Assembly (NCBI RefSeq): GCF_002994745.2
Contig: NC_037091.1
Coordinates: 13,454,501-13,518,500, forward strand
Direction: 5' to 3'
From: Rosa chinensis
Taxonomy: Eukaryota > Streptophyta > Magnoliopsida > Rosales > Rosaceae
DNA: 64,000 nucleotides
Numbering within the stretch: the stretch's first letter is position 1; every line of letters begins with the position of its first letter. Of the stretch, positions 1 through 12,020 are shown one piece after another. Position numbers and translations under genes: made by a program. Under the pieces are notes generated by a model. That model saw nothing but the letters and a program-made list of their open reading frames with translations, was not told where the DNA came from and searched no databases.

Positions 1-61
1 TCCATATCCTGAGTTACCCTTGGTGGGACCCATTGCATCCACTGAACCACTTGCCGTGTTT

Positions 62-795
62 CATAGACAATCAATATCAGGAAAACCTGTTAAGCAACTA
101 TTGGTTCCTTACCCTTAGACGGGTTAGAACCATTGACAACCTCAACTATAGTAAAATCTGACAAGCCATTCACCAATTTCTCCTCCTTTCTAAACACGCA
201 TTGCAGCAGCCTCCCGTGCGGCGTCGTCTTCAACCTTCCCAGCCACCAAGTCAAAGGCCCACCGCCTCTCTGAAACACTTCCATAAGCCCCAACAGTAGT
301 AGACCTGCCCATCTGCCGGACACCCAACCAACGCCACCAAATTCCATGGCTGTCAGGAACAACGTACGCAACTCTAGTGCCGTCTCAACCTAGTGCAATC
401 ACCATAGCCACCAAATCCTAAGCCTAGTATAGTTCTGCACCACGATCAGCAGTAACAGTCCCAAAAGTGATGCCAAGATCCACTCGATCCAAAATAAACT
501 CACCAGGAATCAAGGACGCCGCAGAGACACCCACGCTTAGGCTGTGGCTAGAATTCGCCTACCCCAATCATTGCCATCAACCACCGCAGCAGAAAATCCC
601 CACATCAGAGAACAAATTGATTTGAAAATGGCTTGAAACCGAGAGGCGGGGTAGCGACCTCTGCTGTGCTCGGCCGCTGGAGCGACCTCAGGTAAGGAGG
701 CATTGAGGGCTCCCATTGATGACATCTAGTGTCGGCGGTGCTTTGATGTCGAGAGCTTTTGCTCTCACTAGGGTTTTCCATTTTTGATAGAATTA
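62..795 (-). other. Unassigned coding-like patches, possibly a decayed retroelement leader
   Basis: Read on the minus strand, this GC-richer block has short open stretches in different frames. One starts with Met near 780 (MENPSESKSSRHQ) and another runs from about 371 to 90. They do not join into one frame, and I recognise no domain. The composition and the Met-start close to an AT-rich flank resemble the leader or ORF1 of a plant L1-type LINE, but no diagnostic motif (RRM, zinc knuckle) is visible. A broken host exon is an equally fair reading. Confidence 0.2.
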
Positions 796-1000
796 GATCT
801 TCTTTATTGATGAACATCGTGTTATGTTTATTCAAACAAGAGATCCATATTATATTGTTTGTGGATATAGTCTTCAAACCTTTTAGCATATCTCGTTGTT
901 AGACTTAGACTTTGTTGGAATGGTTTCCCTACAAACATTTTTGCCTGAAGCAACTTTGTTAGAAACATGCATAGATTTTTAAAATTTGTAGAAATGCTTT

Positions 1001-2224
1001 TCAGAAGCAATACCTTATGTACTTAAAAGACCAAAAAAAAAAAAAAAAAACTTTCATGACACAAAATGTTATTATAACTTCTTTTGCCAAATGTTATAAA
1101 AGAAATAAAAAAAACAAAAAAAAAAACACTTAACATAGTTTGTAAGCAATTTTACCTAGTTAAAAGCTCCAAACAGAGCCTTAGTTCTAGTTGGTGACTC
1201 GTTTTGCTCACTGTAGATTGGAGTTATTTTTTGTTGTATACAAAGAAGAAAATATAAAACAAAACAAGTGGTTATGTTTGTTTAAGATTCATTTTTATAA
1301 CAAGATCATATGCATATATCGCTATAGCTATAAATTACTTTTCCTCATCTCCGATTTTGTCTTGACCACCGAACTCTTATTCTCAAGAAGTTACCAATTT
1401 TTAATTAATGATGCATGAATACTACCATTCTTCTTTGGAAATGCAGTATAATTGTATACATATTGTTATAGTTAGAGAGTAAAGAAGTTGCCTTTTATAA
1501 CATAAACTTCTATTTTGACAGAGCCATTGAATTTTCCCAAGAGGAAAAGGAAAATACATAAAGTATAAAGGGAAGAATCATAATGGGAAAAAATTCAGCT
1601 ACTGTTTTACCCCTAGAATCAGCCCATTGTATTTCTGCGACTGGGCCACTGTTTCCTCCCAAAACAGCCTTCATCTTCTCTTATAAAAAGGACCTAAACA
1701 CTGATTAGCTTTCATCCCCAGCATTGTAATTACTGATAACTTTAGGTTCCGATAGAGAGAATAGTGAAGGTTTCTAAGGCCTCTTTAAGGTTATGATGAG
1801 GAGGAAGAAGATGATCTTATGGAAAAAATGCCTGAAATGGCTATAAACTACTCATCGAATCGATGATTTACCAGAGGTATACTCTTTCTCCGAGTTCATT
1901 GATTTGGTCACAGTTTAATTATATTTCTTTTTCATGGTGTGACAGGGATTGTGTCTCTATATTGTGTCATAATTCATTATTGTGCCTCTATATTTTATTT
2001 TCCAATCACAATTCATTGAATCGCTTTTACACATAAATTTATACCTCATTGGAAACTAATTATCCCTTCTTCAATCTATAATTGTCTTGGTGGATGCCCA
2101 GTTTGTTCTTCGATTTGGTGGATTCACTTATATGCCCCGACTTTGAAGGCACATCGTCTTCCATCTTGCTCTCATCATGACTCCTCTTCCTCTTCTTGTC
2201 TAAACCCAATCCAGAGTAACTTGG
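1001..2224. other. AT-rich intergenic DNA, nothing recognised
   Basis: Homopolymer A runs (about 1033-1050 and 1110-1126) and AT-rich sequence with no sustained reading frame, splice pattern or terminal repeat that I can support. Confidence 0.5.
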
Positions 2225-2887
2225 TGTTAGGATTGAGGCTCAATATCTAATTCCTTGTCTGTTTTGGATTCTTTACTTCTGAAGGCTTTGGGTAAGCAAT
2301 TCTAGTGTATCTAGGATTTATGGAGTTTTTCCTTAGAAGTAAAGGTTTAGGATTGAAGATCCTATTGGGAGTTGGACTAATCGTGAGCCTATAAATAGTC
2401 ATTCAGGGTTATTGGTTTGGTGTGTGCTTTCGGAGATTGGAAGACACCATTTAGAGAAGATGTGAGTTGAAAGATACTCATTCTAGGAGGTGCCGTTGTG
2501 GGTTGAAAGAGACTCATTCTGGAGGGTGCCATTGAGACATTGTTTAGAGAGATCCGTGTGTGGATCAATTGAGAATTCTGATAATTTCAGAGATTTTAGA
2601 GAGTTGCAAACTTTGAGAGATCGGGTGTACTTGGGAATTCTCTATTGAGAATTTGGGTTGTGAGGAGAGAGGTTATTTGAGTGGAAGAACCAAAACGTTC
2701 TTCAAAAGTTTGTAATCTTCTTCTCGTTTAGTGGATCCACCATCATCATCACCCGGGGAAGTAGGTCAACTTTTTGACCGAACCTCGTCAACAATCTTGT
2801 GTTTGCTTGCATAGTTTGTGATTACTGTCTTCATTCGGTTTCAGTCTTGGGCCAGGGAATTTGGAAGGTGACCCGAATTTCCTAACA
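2225..2887 (+). mobile_element. Solo LTR of a retrotransposon (663 bp)
   Basis: The block begins TGTTAGG and ends CCTAACA, an inverted 7-bp terminus of the TG...CA type used by LTR retrotransposons. It is flanked by a perfect 5-bp target-site duplication, CTTGG at 2220-2224 and again at 2888-2892. A TATAAATA box at about 2390-2397 places the promoter on the plus strand. No second LTR, primer-binding site or pol sequence is next to it. This is therefore a solo LTR left by recombination between the two LTRs of a once complete element. Confidence 0.9.
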
Positions 2888-2892
2888 CTTGG

Positions 2893-3759
2893 TCCCAATA
2901 TCTCCAAATTTCTTAACTTATCACAGCCACAACTGCCACTGAAGTTCTGACGAATTGCAGCTCGCTATTGAAACATAGTAGATTGTGCATCACCTATTGT
3001 TGAGAGTGAGGATTAATGGATTCTTTTGCTAACCAAGTTGACGCCATTATTGAATGGATTAGTGTTTAGTAGAGAAGAGAAGCATGATTTGGGATTAGGA
3101 AGAGTGAATGCCTGGATGGAGAACAAGAAACAGAGGAATCCGTTCGTTGCAAGTGAAAGGTTTTCTCTGGACATTCTTTCTTTACTGTACAGGTTCTAGT
3201 TGGACCTCAAAATCTGATATTTAGACCTCTCCTACTTACTAAATCTCTAATCACTTTTTTAGATACTTAAAAGAGGAATTTTGGCCAAGGTCCAATTTCG
3301 TAGTTCAATAGTAGATGCAGTCCGATCACTTTTTTTTTTTTTGTTAATTGTGGTCTATTGACTATTTATTCTATCCAATGTACATTTTTAGGTCAAGAAA
3401 TGAAACAAATTTAAATTACCTGACATTATGGAATTATTAATTATTATTACTTTTATTTTTTCAAATTTTAAAATTTGAATTTGTGCATTATTAATTATAT
3501 GTAAACATTCCAGAAATTATGAATCAACATAAAATGAATATAACTAAACAATACAAAATTTAGAATATCAAGTCAACCTAACCAACGAGGTATAATTAAA
3601 GAAGTTGAAATCAACTTTGTTAAAAAGTTTACAAGCATAAATGCTTAACCTCTTATAGAGTTTTATTTTCACCTTGCAAAAAAAAAAAAATAGTACGTCA
3701 ATCATAAACCTAACAAAAAGGTAGAAATGAAAAATATTAAATCAACCTAACCACAAGGT
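2893..3759. other. AT-rich intergenic DNA, nothing recognised
   Basis: Low-complexity AT-rich sequence with several A or T runs. A short motif resembling 'caacct...ggtataatta' recurs here and near 5070, which suggests dispersed repeat debris, but no element boundary can be drawn. Confidence 0.4.
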
Positions 3760-3776
3760 AAGTAATATATGGAACT

Positions 3777-5002
3777 GGCTTTATTAGTTATCAAAAAAAA
3801 TGCTCTGCCCTAGCCGCCGCTTGCTAGGCTTCCAAGGGCGCTCCCTTGCGCCAACCGTACAACTAAGCGGCTTTGCCTTTTCGCCTAGAGATGGGAAGAA
3901 GGTACGCTGCCCAAATGGCATCGAGAACCAGCCTATACAGGCGGGGCCGTGCGCCGATCTCCAAAGAATGCAACTGCTTTGCGTCCGATAATAGGTATTG
4001 TGCAATACAAAGGGGGGACTGCAGATTTGTACTCCGACTTGGTGAAAGCTCGTGCGATTGCTGGCAGCGATGAGCTCTCCCGGTGTTGGGAGGTGCCGAT
4101 GGGTGGTACAACTTTCTATTACATGCTTGCGGTGATGGGTTGCCCTGCTGATCCGGGTCGGATCCGACCACGCAGAGGACAATTGAAAGAGCCTGACAAA
4201 GGGCATGCAGGGTTGAAGGAGATTGGCTTTTGTTGGTTGGTGGATGAGACAAAGTATCGGTTCTGTTCCTGGAACAAGGTGGCGGCGATTTGGCTTTCAG
4301 ACGCAGTGGCGGGCCGACTCCAACTTGCAAGAGCGATGCAATTCGCCTTCCGTACTAGGGCAATTGGATTCCTGTAGCCCGATTTGCCGGCGGGGCATGG
4401 CACACAGGTGACGGTGGCGACACCAAACCGGGTTGGGTGCCTAGCTTGGGTGGGACACCGAGGCCCATGCTGAGTTGGGGGTCTGATTCCGTTTGAGCCA
4501 AAGCAGTCCAAAATTGGTTTTGGGCTCAAGTCTGGACCAGGAAATGGTTAAGGTATTGGATGTGGGCTCCACTAGCGGATCTCGGCTGGAGTTGGGCTCT
4601 CTTGTGGGCCAAATTGTTGAGTTCCAATCTCCTAGGGTTCCGCATTTGGGATCCCGGAGATCTTTACCTAACAAAATCTGTTTCCCTGGACATAAGTGGT
4701 ACTATTGAATCTTCTGGAGTAGTACTGAGAGAGGATTCAAACTATTCAGTAATGGCGGAGTATGAAATGTTGAATGAGTGGACCTATCGCTATGTACCAC
4801 ACAGGGTACTACCACATCTTCTTGTTCTGTCTGTAGATGGCAGCGGAATGGTATATAATGGCCGCTTTGGCTTTAGGCTAATTCCAATTTCTCGAAATGT
4901 AACAACACTCCACAATTGTCATCTGGATGTGTTACAATTTTATTGTAAGCTAACTCTATTGAGTTTCTATCTATAAAGTTATAAAAAATAAAATAAATAA
5001 AA
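3777..5002 (+). mobile_element. LINE-type retro-insertion with 17-bp target duplication, apparently chimeric
   Basis: The same 17 bp, AAGTAATATATGGAACT, occurs at 3760-3776 and 5003-5019, exactly flanking 1.2 kb of GC-rich sequence that ends in an A-rich tail (TAAAATAAATAAAA). That is the footprint of target-primed reverse transcription. Directly after the left duplication comes a short stretch ending in TTATCAAAAAAAA (to about 3799), itself like a LINE 3' tail. Then the GC-rich body starts (GCTCTGCCCTAGCCGCC). Open frames exist on both strands (e.g. 3949-4377 plus, 3863-4330 minus), but none has a recognisable domain. I read it as an internally deleted LINE or a template-switch chimera. Confidence 0.65.
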
Positions 5003-5019
5003 AAGTAATATATGGAACT

Positions 5020-5377
5020 AGAAATCAACATAAAGAAACAATATAAAAACTAGAATGTTCAACCTCATGTAGAGGTATAATTATTTTCACCTTATAAAAA
5101 GTAAATTATTTATTTATATATCACTAGAAATTTTTCTTATGATGCGTGTCATATATTGCATAACAAACACGTATATGACTCACTTAAATTTATACCTCTA
5201 ACACATATTTGAATGACCATATATGTCTAAAATAAAGGTAAAAGTTTAACCACGTACTATACATCATCTGCAACTACATAAACAAAAGTTGTATACACAT
5301 AACAAAAAATCATCAATCCATTGATAAGATAGAACTAGTCATGTAAGAGAGTAAATATAAATTAAAGACAAATTAAG
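5020..5377. other. AT-rich intergenic DNA
   Basis: No frame, repeat boundary or motif beyond AT-rich composition. Confidence 0.4.
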
Positions 5378-5391
5378 TCAACAATTTCAAT

Positions 5392-5620
5392 GGTTACACG
5401 CTACTCGACGAATAACTCTGCGTGGGGGGATGGTGCACCACATTGTCGGTATCTTTTTACATAGCCCTGGGTCTGTCCGGTGCTTCATCAAATGCTTCAT
5501 TGCATCCTTTTTTGTTGATTTTTATACTGCTTGTATTTCTCAATTCAATGTAGCTTCTACATCTATTCGTTGTAATATTTTTATTTACTTAAGACTTATC
5601 AGCTATTCAAAAAAAAAAAA
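5392..5620 (+). mobile_element. 5'-truncated LINE insertion (3' end only, 229 bp)
   Basis: A 14-bp direct repeat, TCAACAATTTCAAT, lies at 5378-5391 and 5621-5634. The insert between ends in a run of 12 A preceded by CTTATCAGCTATTC, the style of a plant L1 3' terminus. It is too short to encode a domain. The severe 5' truncation with poly(A) and a TSD longer than 10 bp is standard for LINE insertion. Confidence 0.8.
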
Positions 5621-5634
5621 TCAACAATTTCAAT

Positions 5635-5900
5635 ATATATACCTATATTCCTATATTATAGAATATAAAATGAAAAAATATATGTAACATTTACGTCTAT
5701 CCCATTCTAAATATGAAATAGTAATATTTATCTCAATGGTGGTGATAAGAAAGATGATAATAAAGAGGAGACAAGATAGATAGGAGATGGAAGGAAGAAG
5801 GAAATATGTAATAGGCAAGATCAAGGAAAAAAAAAAAGTCTTATTATTTATTTGAGAACCATAGTTTTTTCCACACAAAAAAAAAATTAAAAAAAATCCT
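5635..5900. other. AT-rich spacer
   Basis: Low-complexity AT-rich DNA with purine runs; nothing identifiable. Confidence 0.4.
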
Positions 5901-5902
5901 AG

Positions 5903-6862
5903 CCGCGAGAGCGTAGCCAGAGCATAAGAGAACTAACTCATCAAGATCAGAGATCTCATCCGATGGCGAGCAACGACGGTGTTTGCCTAGTTGTCGTTGT
6001 TTTGCTACTGGATAGGAGTTGTGCTTGCTCTTGTCTTGTGGGATTGATGGGTCTTCAGGCAGCAGGGAATTGTCGAAGATCGGGCTCTAGTTCGAAGCTC
6101 TACGGAGGCAAGGTCTTGTGGATTCAGTGCAAGGGACGACGTCAAGTGGCGTGGTTGGGGTTGGCTTGTTCCGATTCTCTCCAGCGGCGGTGGCAGCGAT
6201 GGCGGTCTCGTGGGAGTAGTCGGAGGCTCGGCATACAGGTTTCTCTTATTTGTTTTGGGTTTGGAACTGCTGCATAGGCTCTGCGGTTATTTATGGGTGG
6301 CAGTGTCATGGTGGCGTCTGCTTGTGTTGGTGTGGCAGTGGGTGGAGGTGTCACATCGGCGGCGCCTTTGGCAGCTTTGGCTCAGTGGAGTGGAAGCTAG
6401 GATTTGATTGGGCCAGACCCATTGGGCTTGGAACTTATATTTCTCATTGGGCATTGTGGGCTGTTTTTTTTTTTTTTACCCTAATTTGTTCTTTGCTGTC
6501 AATAATTCCCTTTGTAGGAGATAGTGGGTTTTGGCCCGGTCTAGGAATTTTATTATGTTAGTTTTTCTCTAGTTGTTAGTTAGGTGACAAACCTCGGTCA
6601 TTTTTAGTTCGGTCAAGTTTGTCTTGTCTATGCTAGTGGAAGCTCCTCTAGGAATCTTTGTAGAAATACTTAGTTTCAACGTACCACAATGGCGTGCTTG
6701 GCGTTTGGAGTCATATAGAATAAATTGCCTACGAGGCGAGATGATTTTGTTAGCATAACTACTCTGAACTAACAATGTCAAAATAGAGTAGTCTTCTTTG
6801 TACTATTCTTTGCCCATGAATTAGGGCCATATTAATTTATGAGCTCTTTATCTAAAAAAAAA
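5903..6862 (+). mobile_element. Probable internally deleted LINE (leader plus 3' UTR)
   Basis: A GC-rich start (CTAGCCGCGAGAGCG) is followed by an ATG at 5963 that opens about 100 codons without a known domain. From about 6480 it turns into a T-rich 3' UTR that ends ...GAGCTCTTTATCTAAAAAAAAA at 6862, typical of plant L1 tails. No reverse transcriptase is present. Flanks are A-rich, so a target duplication cannot be proved. It could also be an unrelated retrocopy. Confidence 0.4.
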
Positions 6863-6878
6863 GGAAGAATAATGTCTT

Positions 6879-7110
6879 TGTTCAAATAAATCTAGAATAT
6901 ATGTCTGACACAAACTCTAGGTCACCTGACCTAGTGGTAATAGAGTTTTAATTAGAGATAATCTCGGAGAATATCTATATCCATTCATTGTATGATTATC
7001 TTTCCTTGTACGATTCAGATTCTATGCATTATAATCCTCTATATAAAGAGGTCCCTATTATCAATGAGAATACACTGCGATTTTCTCTCAAATACCGATT
7101 CCCTAAAACA
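6879..7110 (+). repeat. 5' LTR of copia-1
   Basis: 232 bp, TG...CA ends, with a TATATAAAGAGG box near 7040. Alignable over its whole length to 13087-13323. Confidence 0.9.
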
Positions 7111-7169
7111 GTTATTTCATTATTAACATACTTTTGTCATCCATTGTAATATGTGATCCTTGCATCATA

Positions 7170-7570
7170 TACAAAAAAAAAAAAAAAAAAAAAGGAAGAG
7201 AAACAAAAATAAATAAAAAGGAGGAAGTAGCGGCCAAGAAGGCAGAAAGAAAAAAAAGGGAAGAAGAAGAAGAAAAAGGGGACGCGGCCTCACTGTCAGA
7301 AGAAGAAAAGGAAGAAGAAGAAGAAGAAGAAGAAGAAAAGCAAGGAAAGGAAAATATGGGGCCCCACGGCCCACTTGTCACTAGAAAGACCAGAAAGAAA
7401 AATGGACCAGCCCACAAAAAAAAAGAAAAAAAGCAGACCCCATGTCTCAAAGAAGAAAAGAAGAAAAAAAGGGGGAAAGGAAGGTCAACCATTTCGGGTC
7501 AACGACATCCGGCAACTTTTCCGGCCACATCCGGCAACTTTTCCAACAACTTCCGGCAATATTTCCAGCC
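7170..7570 (+). repeat. Purine-rich leader and CCGGCAACTTTTCC minisatellite of copia-1
   Basis: After the 5' LTR comes an A/GAA-rich tract (about 7171-7460). It yields long Lys/Glu-rich frames on one strand and Phe/Leu/Ser-rich frames on the other, none of which is a gene. From about 7505 to 7565 a roughly 17-bp unit built on CATCCGGCAACTTTTCC is repeated about three times. This is the untranslated leader of the element. The copia element at 13391-20488 has a leader of similar composition. Confidence 0.7.
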
Positions 7571-7974
7571 AAATTTTTCAGTGACCTATTTCGAGATATT
7601 TTTTACTAAAAGTTCCCGTTTTTAAAGTTTTTATTTCTTTTCTCTTCTTTTTCAGGGACTTGCAACCTTCCTTCTTCTACCCCCTTTCTTCATCATAGGG
7701 GAAACCAAATTAAGCCGAACTGTGGGGGTTCATGCTCACTCCAAGGTTGGAGCTTGTAGAGTCCTCCAAACTTAAAGTTTGTTGAGATAAAACGATCGAC
7801 CACAAACGTCATTGTTTCGATCTAATCCAACCCCTCTTGGAATTGAATTTCTAGGAAGTGACTACACTCGGAAATTCCTAATTTCATAGAAGCGTCTACG
7901 CTCAGAAATTTTTATTGTTTTCGTGGTAGCCTTTTCGCTCCGAAACTAACCCTAATTTCTTGTTCTCTTTCAGG

Positions 7975-9030
7975 ATGAGTAACCTGAACAAATTGGACTT
8001 TGCTCCATTGGGAACAACTGGCTCTAAATATCACAGGTGGGTTCATGATGTCCGCCAGCATCTCAAGGCCGATGGAATCCTGGATATGATTCTCGAGCCT
8101 AGCCAGGACATGCTAACTGTTAAGCAAGCTCAAGCTTTGGAAGCAAATAGAGCATCTTTAGAGGCAAATAAGGCTAAAGCTGTCGTCCTAATGACTTTTC
8201 ATATGGATGATTCGCTTCAGTACGAGTGTATGAATGAAGAAGACCCCAGAAGGCTGTGGGTCTCACTCGAAGAAAGATTTGGCAACGTCCGTGACTCCAT
8301 GCTTCCTGACCTAGAAGTGAGATGGCATAGCCTCCGCTTCTGTGATTTCAAGTCAGTTCTTGACTACAACTCGGAAGCACTTCGCATTAAATCCTTAATG
8401 GAATTATGTGGTAAAGAGATCACAGATGCGATGTTGATTGAGAAGACTCTCTCTACCTTCCCTGTCTCTGCATTGATAGTTGCTAAGAACTATCGAATCG
8501 ACGTTATTGCAGGATGAATCACAAGGTTTTATGAGCTCATTGGAGCTATGAATGTCGCTGAAAAGCATGACAACATCCTTGTGAGAACTATAATTCGAGA
8601 TCCGTGGAAATAGAGCATATTCCGGAATCCAACTATAGTCGCGCCTCTAAGAGAAGGCGCCAAGAGTGAAACCCTAATCTTAGGGATACTTCTGCATGTC
8701 CTAGTCCATATAATCGCTCTACTTGGGAAGGTAACCCCCAAAATAGGTGAACACGGAACCGAAGAGGTCAAAGTGGAAAGAGAGAGGGAGGAAACGCCTC
8801 TGGCCATGTTGGTGGCGCCACTAACACTAAGAGCCATTTAAATGACGCTTTCAAAGCACCTCAATCAATGGATTTTGAGCAAAGAGATGTATGTTCTCTA
8901 TGTGGAGTGTCTAATCATTGGGCACACATTTGTAGAGCTCGTGAAGAAATTGTCACCGCCTACAAAGCATATTGTGAAGCAAGAGAAGCTCACTATGTGG
9001 AACAAGAAGATCAAGAAGATGATCTAGAGT
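7975..9030 (+). pseudogene. copia-1 gag remnant
   Basis: Capsid-forming Gag. The chosen Met (7975, MSNLNKLDFAPLG) follows a pyrimidine tract ending TTTCAG and starts a copia-type Gag with the YHRWVHDVRQHLKADGI signature. The frame is open to the TGA at 8515-8517 (about 180 residues), with the conserved block around RRLWVSLEERFGN. Beyond the stop, Gag continues in other frames to a CCHC zinc knuckle, CSLCGVSNHWAHIC (about 8896-8937), and an acidic C-terminus ending near 9030. The break is at least one stop plus frameshifts. The ORF reading minus strand 8529-8837 is a shadow. Confidence 0.85.
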
Positions 9031-9578
9031 GAAGGGTTAAAGACTATAAATCTGGCTGGGATAAATAGATCACCAATTATGCTTAGTCTTTATTTTTCCA
9101 AGAGATGTAATAGGTAATTGCCATATACTTTGTAGAAAATGTCATTGGTTTAGTTTGTCTTCACATAGGCTCATCCAAAATGAATGTGATGTCTAGGAAG
9201 GTTTTGAGATAAGTGGTACTTAAGCGAGCTTTACTCCACCGACATCTTTCTACTCACCTGGTCACATTTATTTTGGAATCACTGAAAGAAGTCAAACGAC
9301 TACCTTTGTTTTGCATTAGCTAGCATTTGGATTAGATTTTCCTAATGGTTAAGAGACAATGATGTATTCCGTTGGATTATGAATAAAATTTTGAGTTCTT
9401 TTCATTATGACTCAATTTTGATTCTGAGCATATTACTTTGTGACTACGATGGCTGGGTCATCAGTATTAATTCAAGGACATGGAATAGCCCAAGTTCCCT
9501 TCCAAAAGGCACCTTGATTACTGTCGCAAAAACTCTCTACGCTCCTAGGGCAAATCACACCTATGAATAGCCAACGGA
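9031..9578 (+). pseudogene. copia-1 protease region, too decayed to read
   Basis: By position this should hold the aspartic protease between Gag and the GAG-pre-integrase domain. I can find no DSG or DTG active-site motif in any frame and only short fragments of open frame. It is assigned to the element by position alone. Confidence 0.4.
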
Positions 9579-10720
9579 TTCCATGTGAAAACGCATATAG
9601 AGAACGGAAATGAGTTCCTTTGCAATGTCTCTAATGATTGTGAACAAAGGCGCACCTTAGAGAAGTTTATGTGTCTCTCTAGTGGACTCTATGTCACTAT
9701 TCGAGCTATTAAATCCAATGAAGTTATGAGAGAAGAAGATCTCTTGGATTTAGACACATATTGGCTTTGTCACGACAGGATAGGTCATCCTGATCATGAT
9801 ATGATGATCCGTCTACTAAAGACTTCACATGGACATCCTTTCTTTCGAGCGAAACGAAGCATGAATCAAAAGTTGATTAAGTGTGACCGACGCTGCTACC
9901 TAAGGCACCGCCTCCGTCCACCACCAGCCTAGGGCTGGCGCAGTCCCTATCCATGATGCCATGGATGGCGTCCATCATGGTGATGGCACCCTAGGTGATG
10001 CTCCAATCATCAACTTGGTTCAAATAGAGTTTCAGACGCTCAGGCCCAATCAAAATCCTCATTGGTTGCTATTAAAACCTCTCACTCTTTTTACAAAACC
10101 CATTTCCTTAGAGAAATTGAAATTAGGACTAAGACCGTCCTATGCAAAGGATATAAAAATACTCATTATGTTCTTACATAGAATCCGTGGGGATTCTGTG
10201 GACTAGTTCAACTAACTTGCGGACGTCTAAATATCTCATGATGTTGGTTGACACGCAAACACGCTGGTCATGTGTTGTGCCATTGTCCACTTGTAATGCT
10301 GCTTATGCTACACTCCTAGCACATATAATACAACAACGGGCTCACTCCCCGGATCATCCTATTCCGTCAATTGGACTTGACGATGCTAGAGAGTTTACAT
10401 CGAAGACTTTTGATGGTTATTGCATTGGGACTGATGTTGGACATTATATTCCCATGAACAAACCCAAATGGTCTAGCGAAAATGACTACGATGGTAGTCA
10501 GGACATTGGTAATGCGCACCAATCTCCTTATATCTGCTTGGGGTGATGCAATATCGCATGTAGCTATGCTAATTCGTCTACGACCCACCACCACTCAATC
10601 TACCTTTGCATTACAGCTAGTGACTGGGTACAAGTATTTTGTACTTAAGCACATTTGAGTGAGCCATTTATGTGCCAATTGCGCCGCCACAATGCTCTAT
10701 GATGGGTCCTTACAGACAAA
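9579..10720 (+). pseudogene. copia-1 GAG-pre-integrase and integrase remnant
   Basis: The segment 9585-9860 encodes a GAG-pre-integrase domain (SSGLYVTIRAIKSNE, then YWLCHDRIGHPDHDMMIRLL with the zinc-binding His pair). After about 250 bp of rearranged sequence, 10187-10546 encodes the integrase core: the first catalytic Asp in LVDTQTRWS and the second in GLDDAREFTSK. The frame is then lost before the catalytic Glu. The enzyme would have inserted element cDNA into the chromosome; here it is non-functional. Confidence 0.8.
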
Positions 10721-11182
10721 TGGGCAACTACGTTAGATTTGAAATTCCAACAATCGTTCGCCATTTAATGCACTTGCTAGGCGATCTCCTTACTGCTAGA
10801 TTTGTAGATGTCTGTTTGATTAGACAATCCTCGCGTCGTTAGGGGGAGATAAGAATAAGGATGTTTAGCAGGAACGACAGGAATTGTCATGGTCTATCCC
10901 CACTATGTCTCATCTCAATCCCCGTTAAAGTGACGAGATCACCCAAATATACTGCAAACATGTTTGCAAGGATGGAGTCCCTACGAGAGGACGTAGCACC
11001 ACCCTACACGGAGGTAGGCATGGAGCCAACGCCAAAGAAAGTGGCACTCTGGCGTTACAGGCTATGGCCCCATCTAGGATGTGTGGGAGGCCCGTGGGTT
11101 TGAAGGATACTTTGGCACACTTCAATCCTTTGATCATCGACACTCAAAATCAGTCTCATGAGGATATTCCGGGTAATGGTTA

Positions 11183-12020
11183 TTGTTGGGGGACGCCTTA
11201 ACGTCAGAACCTATTCCTGAGAATATAGAGCTCTATGAAAATTACACTAGTGTACATGAGACGTGGGATAGAAACTCCATCATAATTGATGTAGTTGCGC
11301 TTTCGTTGCACATGAGTTTGTTGAGTACGATAATATCGAACCACACTCCGTTGATGAATGAATTCCAATGTAGAGAAATTTGGCCTAAACGGAAAGATGC
11401 GATCTAGGTTAAGTTGGATTCTCTAATGAAGAGGAAGGTTTCCGAGCCAGTGAAGTCAACACCTCTTAACATAAAACCTATTGACTAATGGGTCTTCGTT
11501 AGAAAGCATGATGAGAAAAAGAGATGGCAATCTCGCCTTATGGCGCAAGGCTTCTCACAAAACACCCTGGAATCGACTACGATGAGTCATATATATTCTA
11601 TCGTAATAGATGTCATTGCAGTCCACTACCCTGTCAGTTTGGTAGTTTCCGAATAACTAAACATGCAGCTTACGAATATGGTCACTACGTATCTCTAAAA
11701 GGATCTAGATATGGAATATACATGAAGGTTCATGGCGAACTTCATTTACCCAAGTTAAGTGGCTCTAAACCACAGAGCACATTTACAATAGGTTGGAACG
11801 CTCACTAAGATGACTACTTGATTAGGAAGGGTTATGCCAACGCATTTCCAAAACAAGTTTCGGATTCCATCGCGGTTCATGTTGAACATGATCTTCATTA
11901 GCAGCCCTTAAAGAGTTTAGAGAAACCGCTGAACACTTGAAATCCGAGTTTGAGATGAAGGATTTTGGGAGAACACGATTATATCTCAGTTTGGAACTTA
12001 AGCATCGTGCTGATAGATGC
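11183..12020 (+). pseudogene. copia-1 reverse transcriptase remnant
   Basis: Fragments of the copia RT fold are spread over three frames. They include a WVFVRKHDEKKRWQSRLMAQGF stretch around 11490-11550, a GSRYGIYMKVHGELHLPKL stretch in 11524-11808, then DYLIRKGYANAF and EFEMKDFGRTRLYL. The place of the catalytic YVDD reads HVEH (about 11875-11890), so the polymerase active site is destroyed as well as interrupted. Confidence 0.8.

Noticed and set aside
3784..4529. Overlapping ORFs of 130-155 codons on both strands as host genes
   Set aside because: They sit inside a retro-insertion defined by a 17-bp duplication and show no domain, intron or codon bias that favours one strand.
7112..7625. 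Lys/Glu-rich and Phe/Leu-rich ORFs on both strands
   Set aside because: Compositional by-products of the purine-rich copia leader; they lack conserved motifs and lie upstream of the true gag start.
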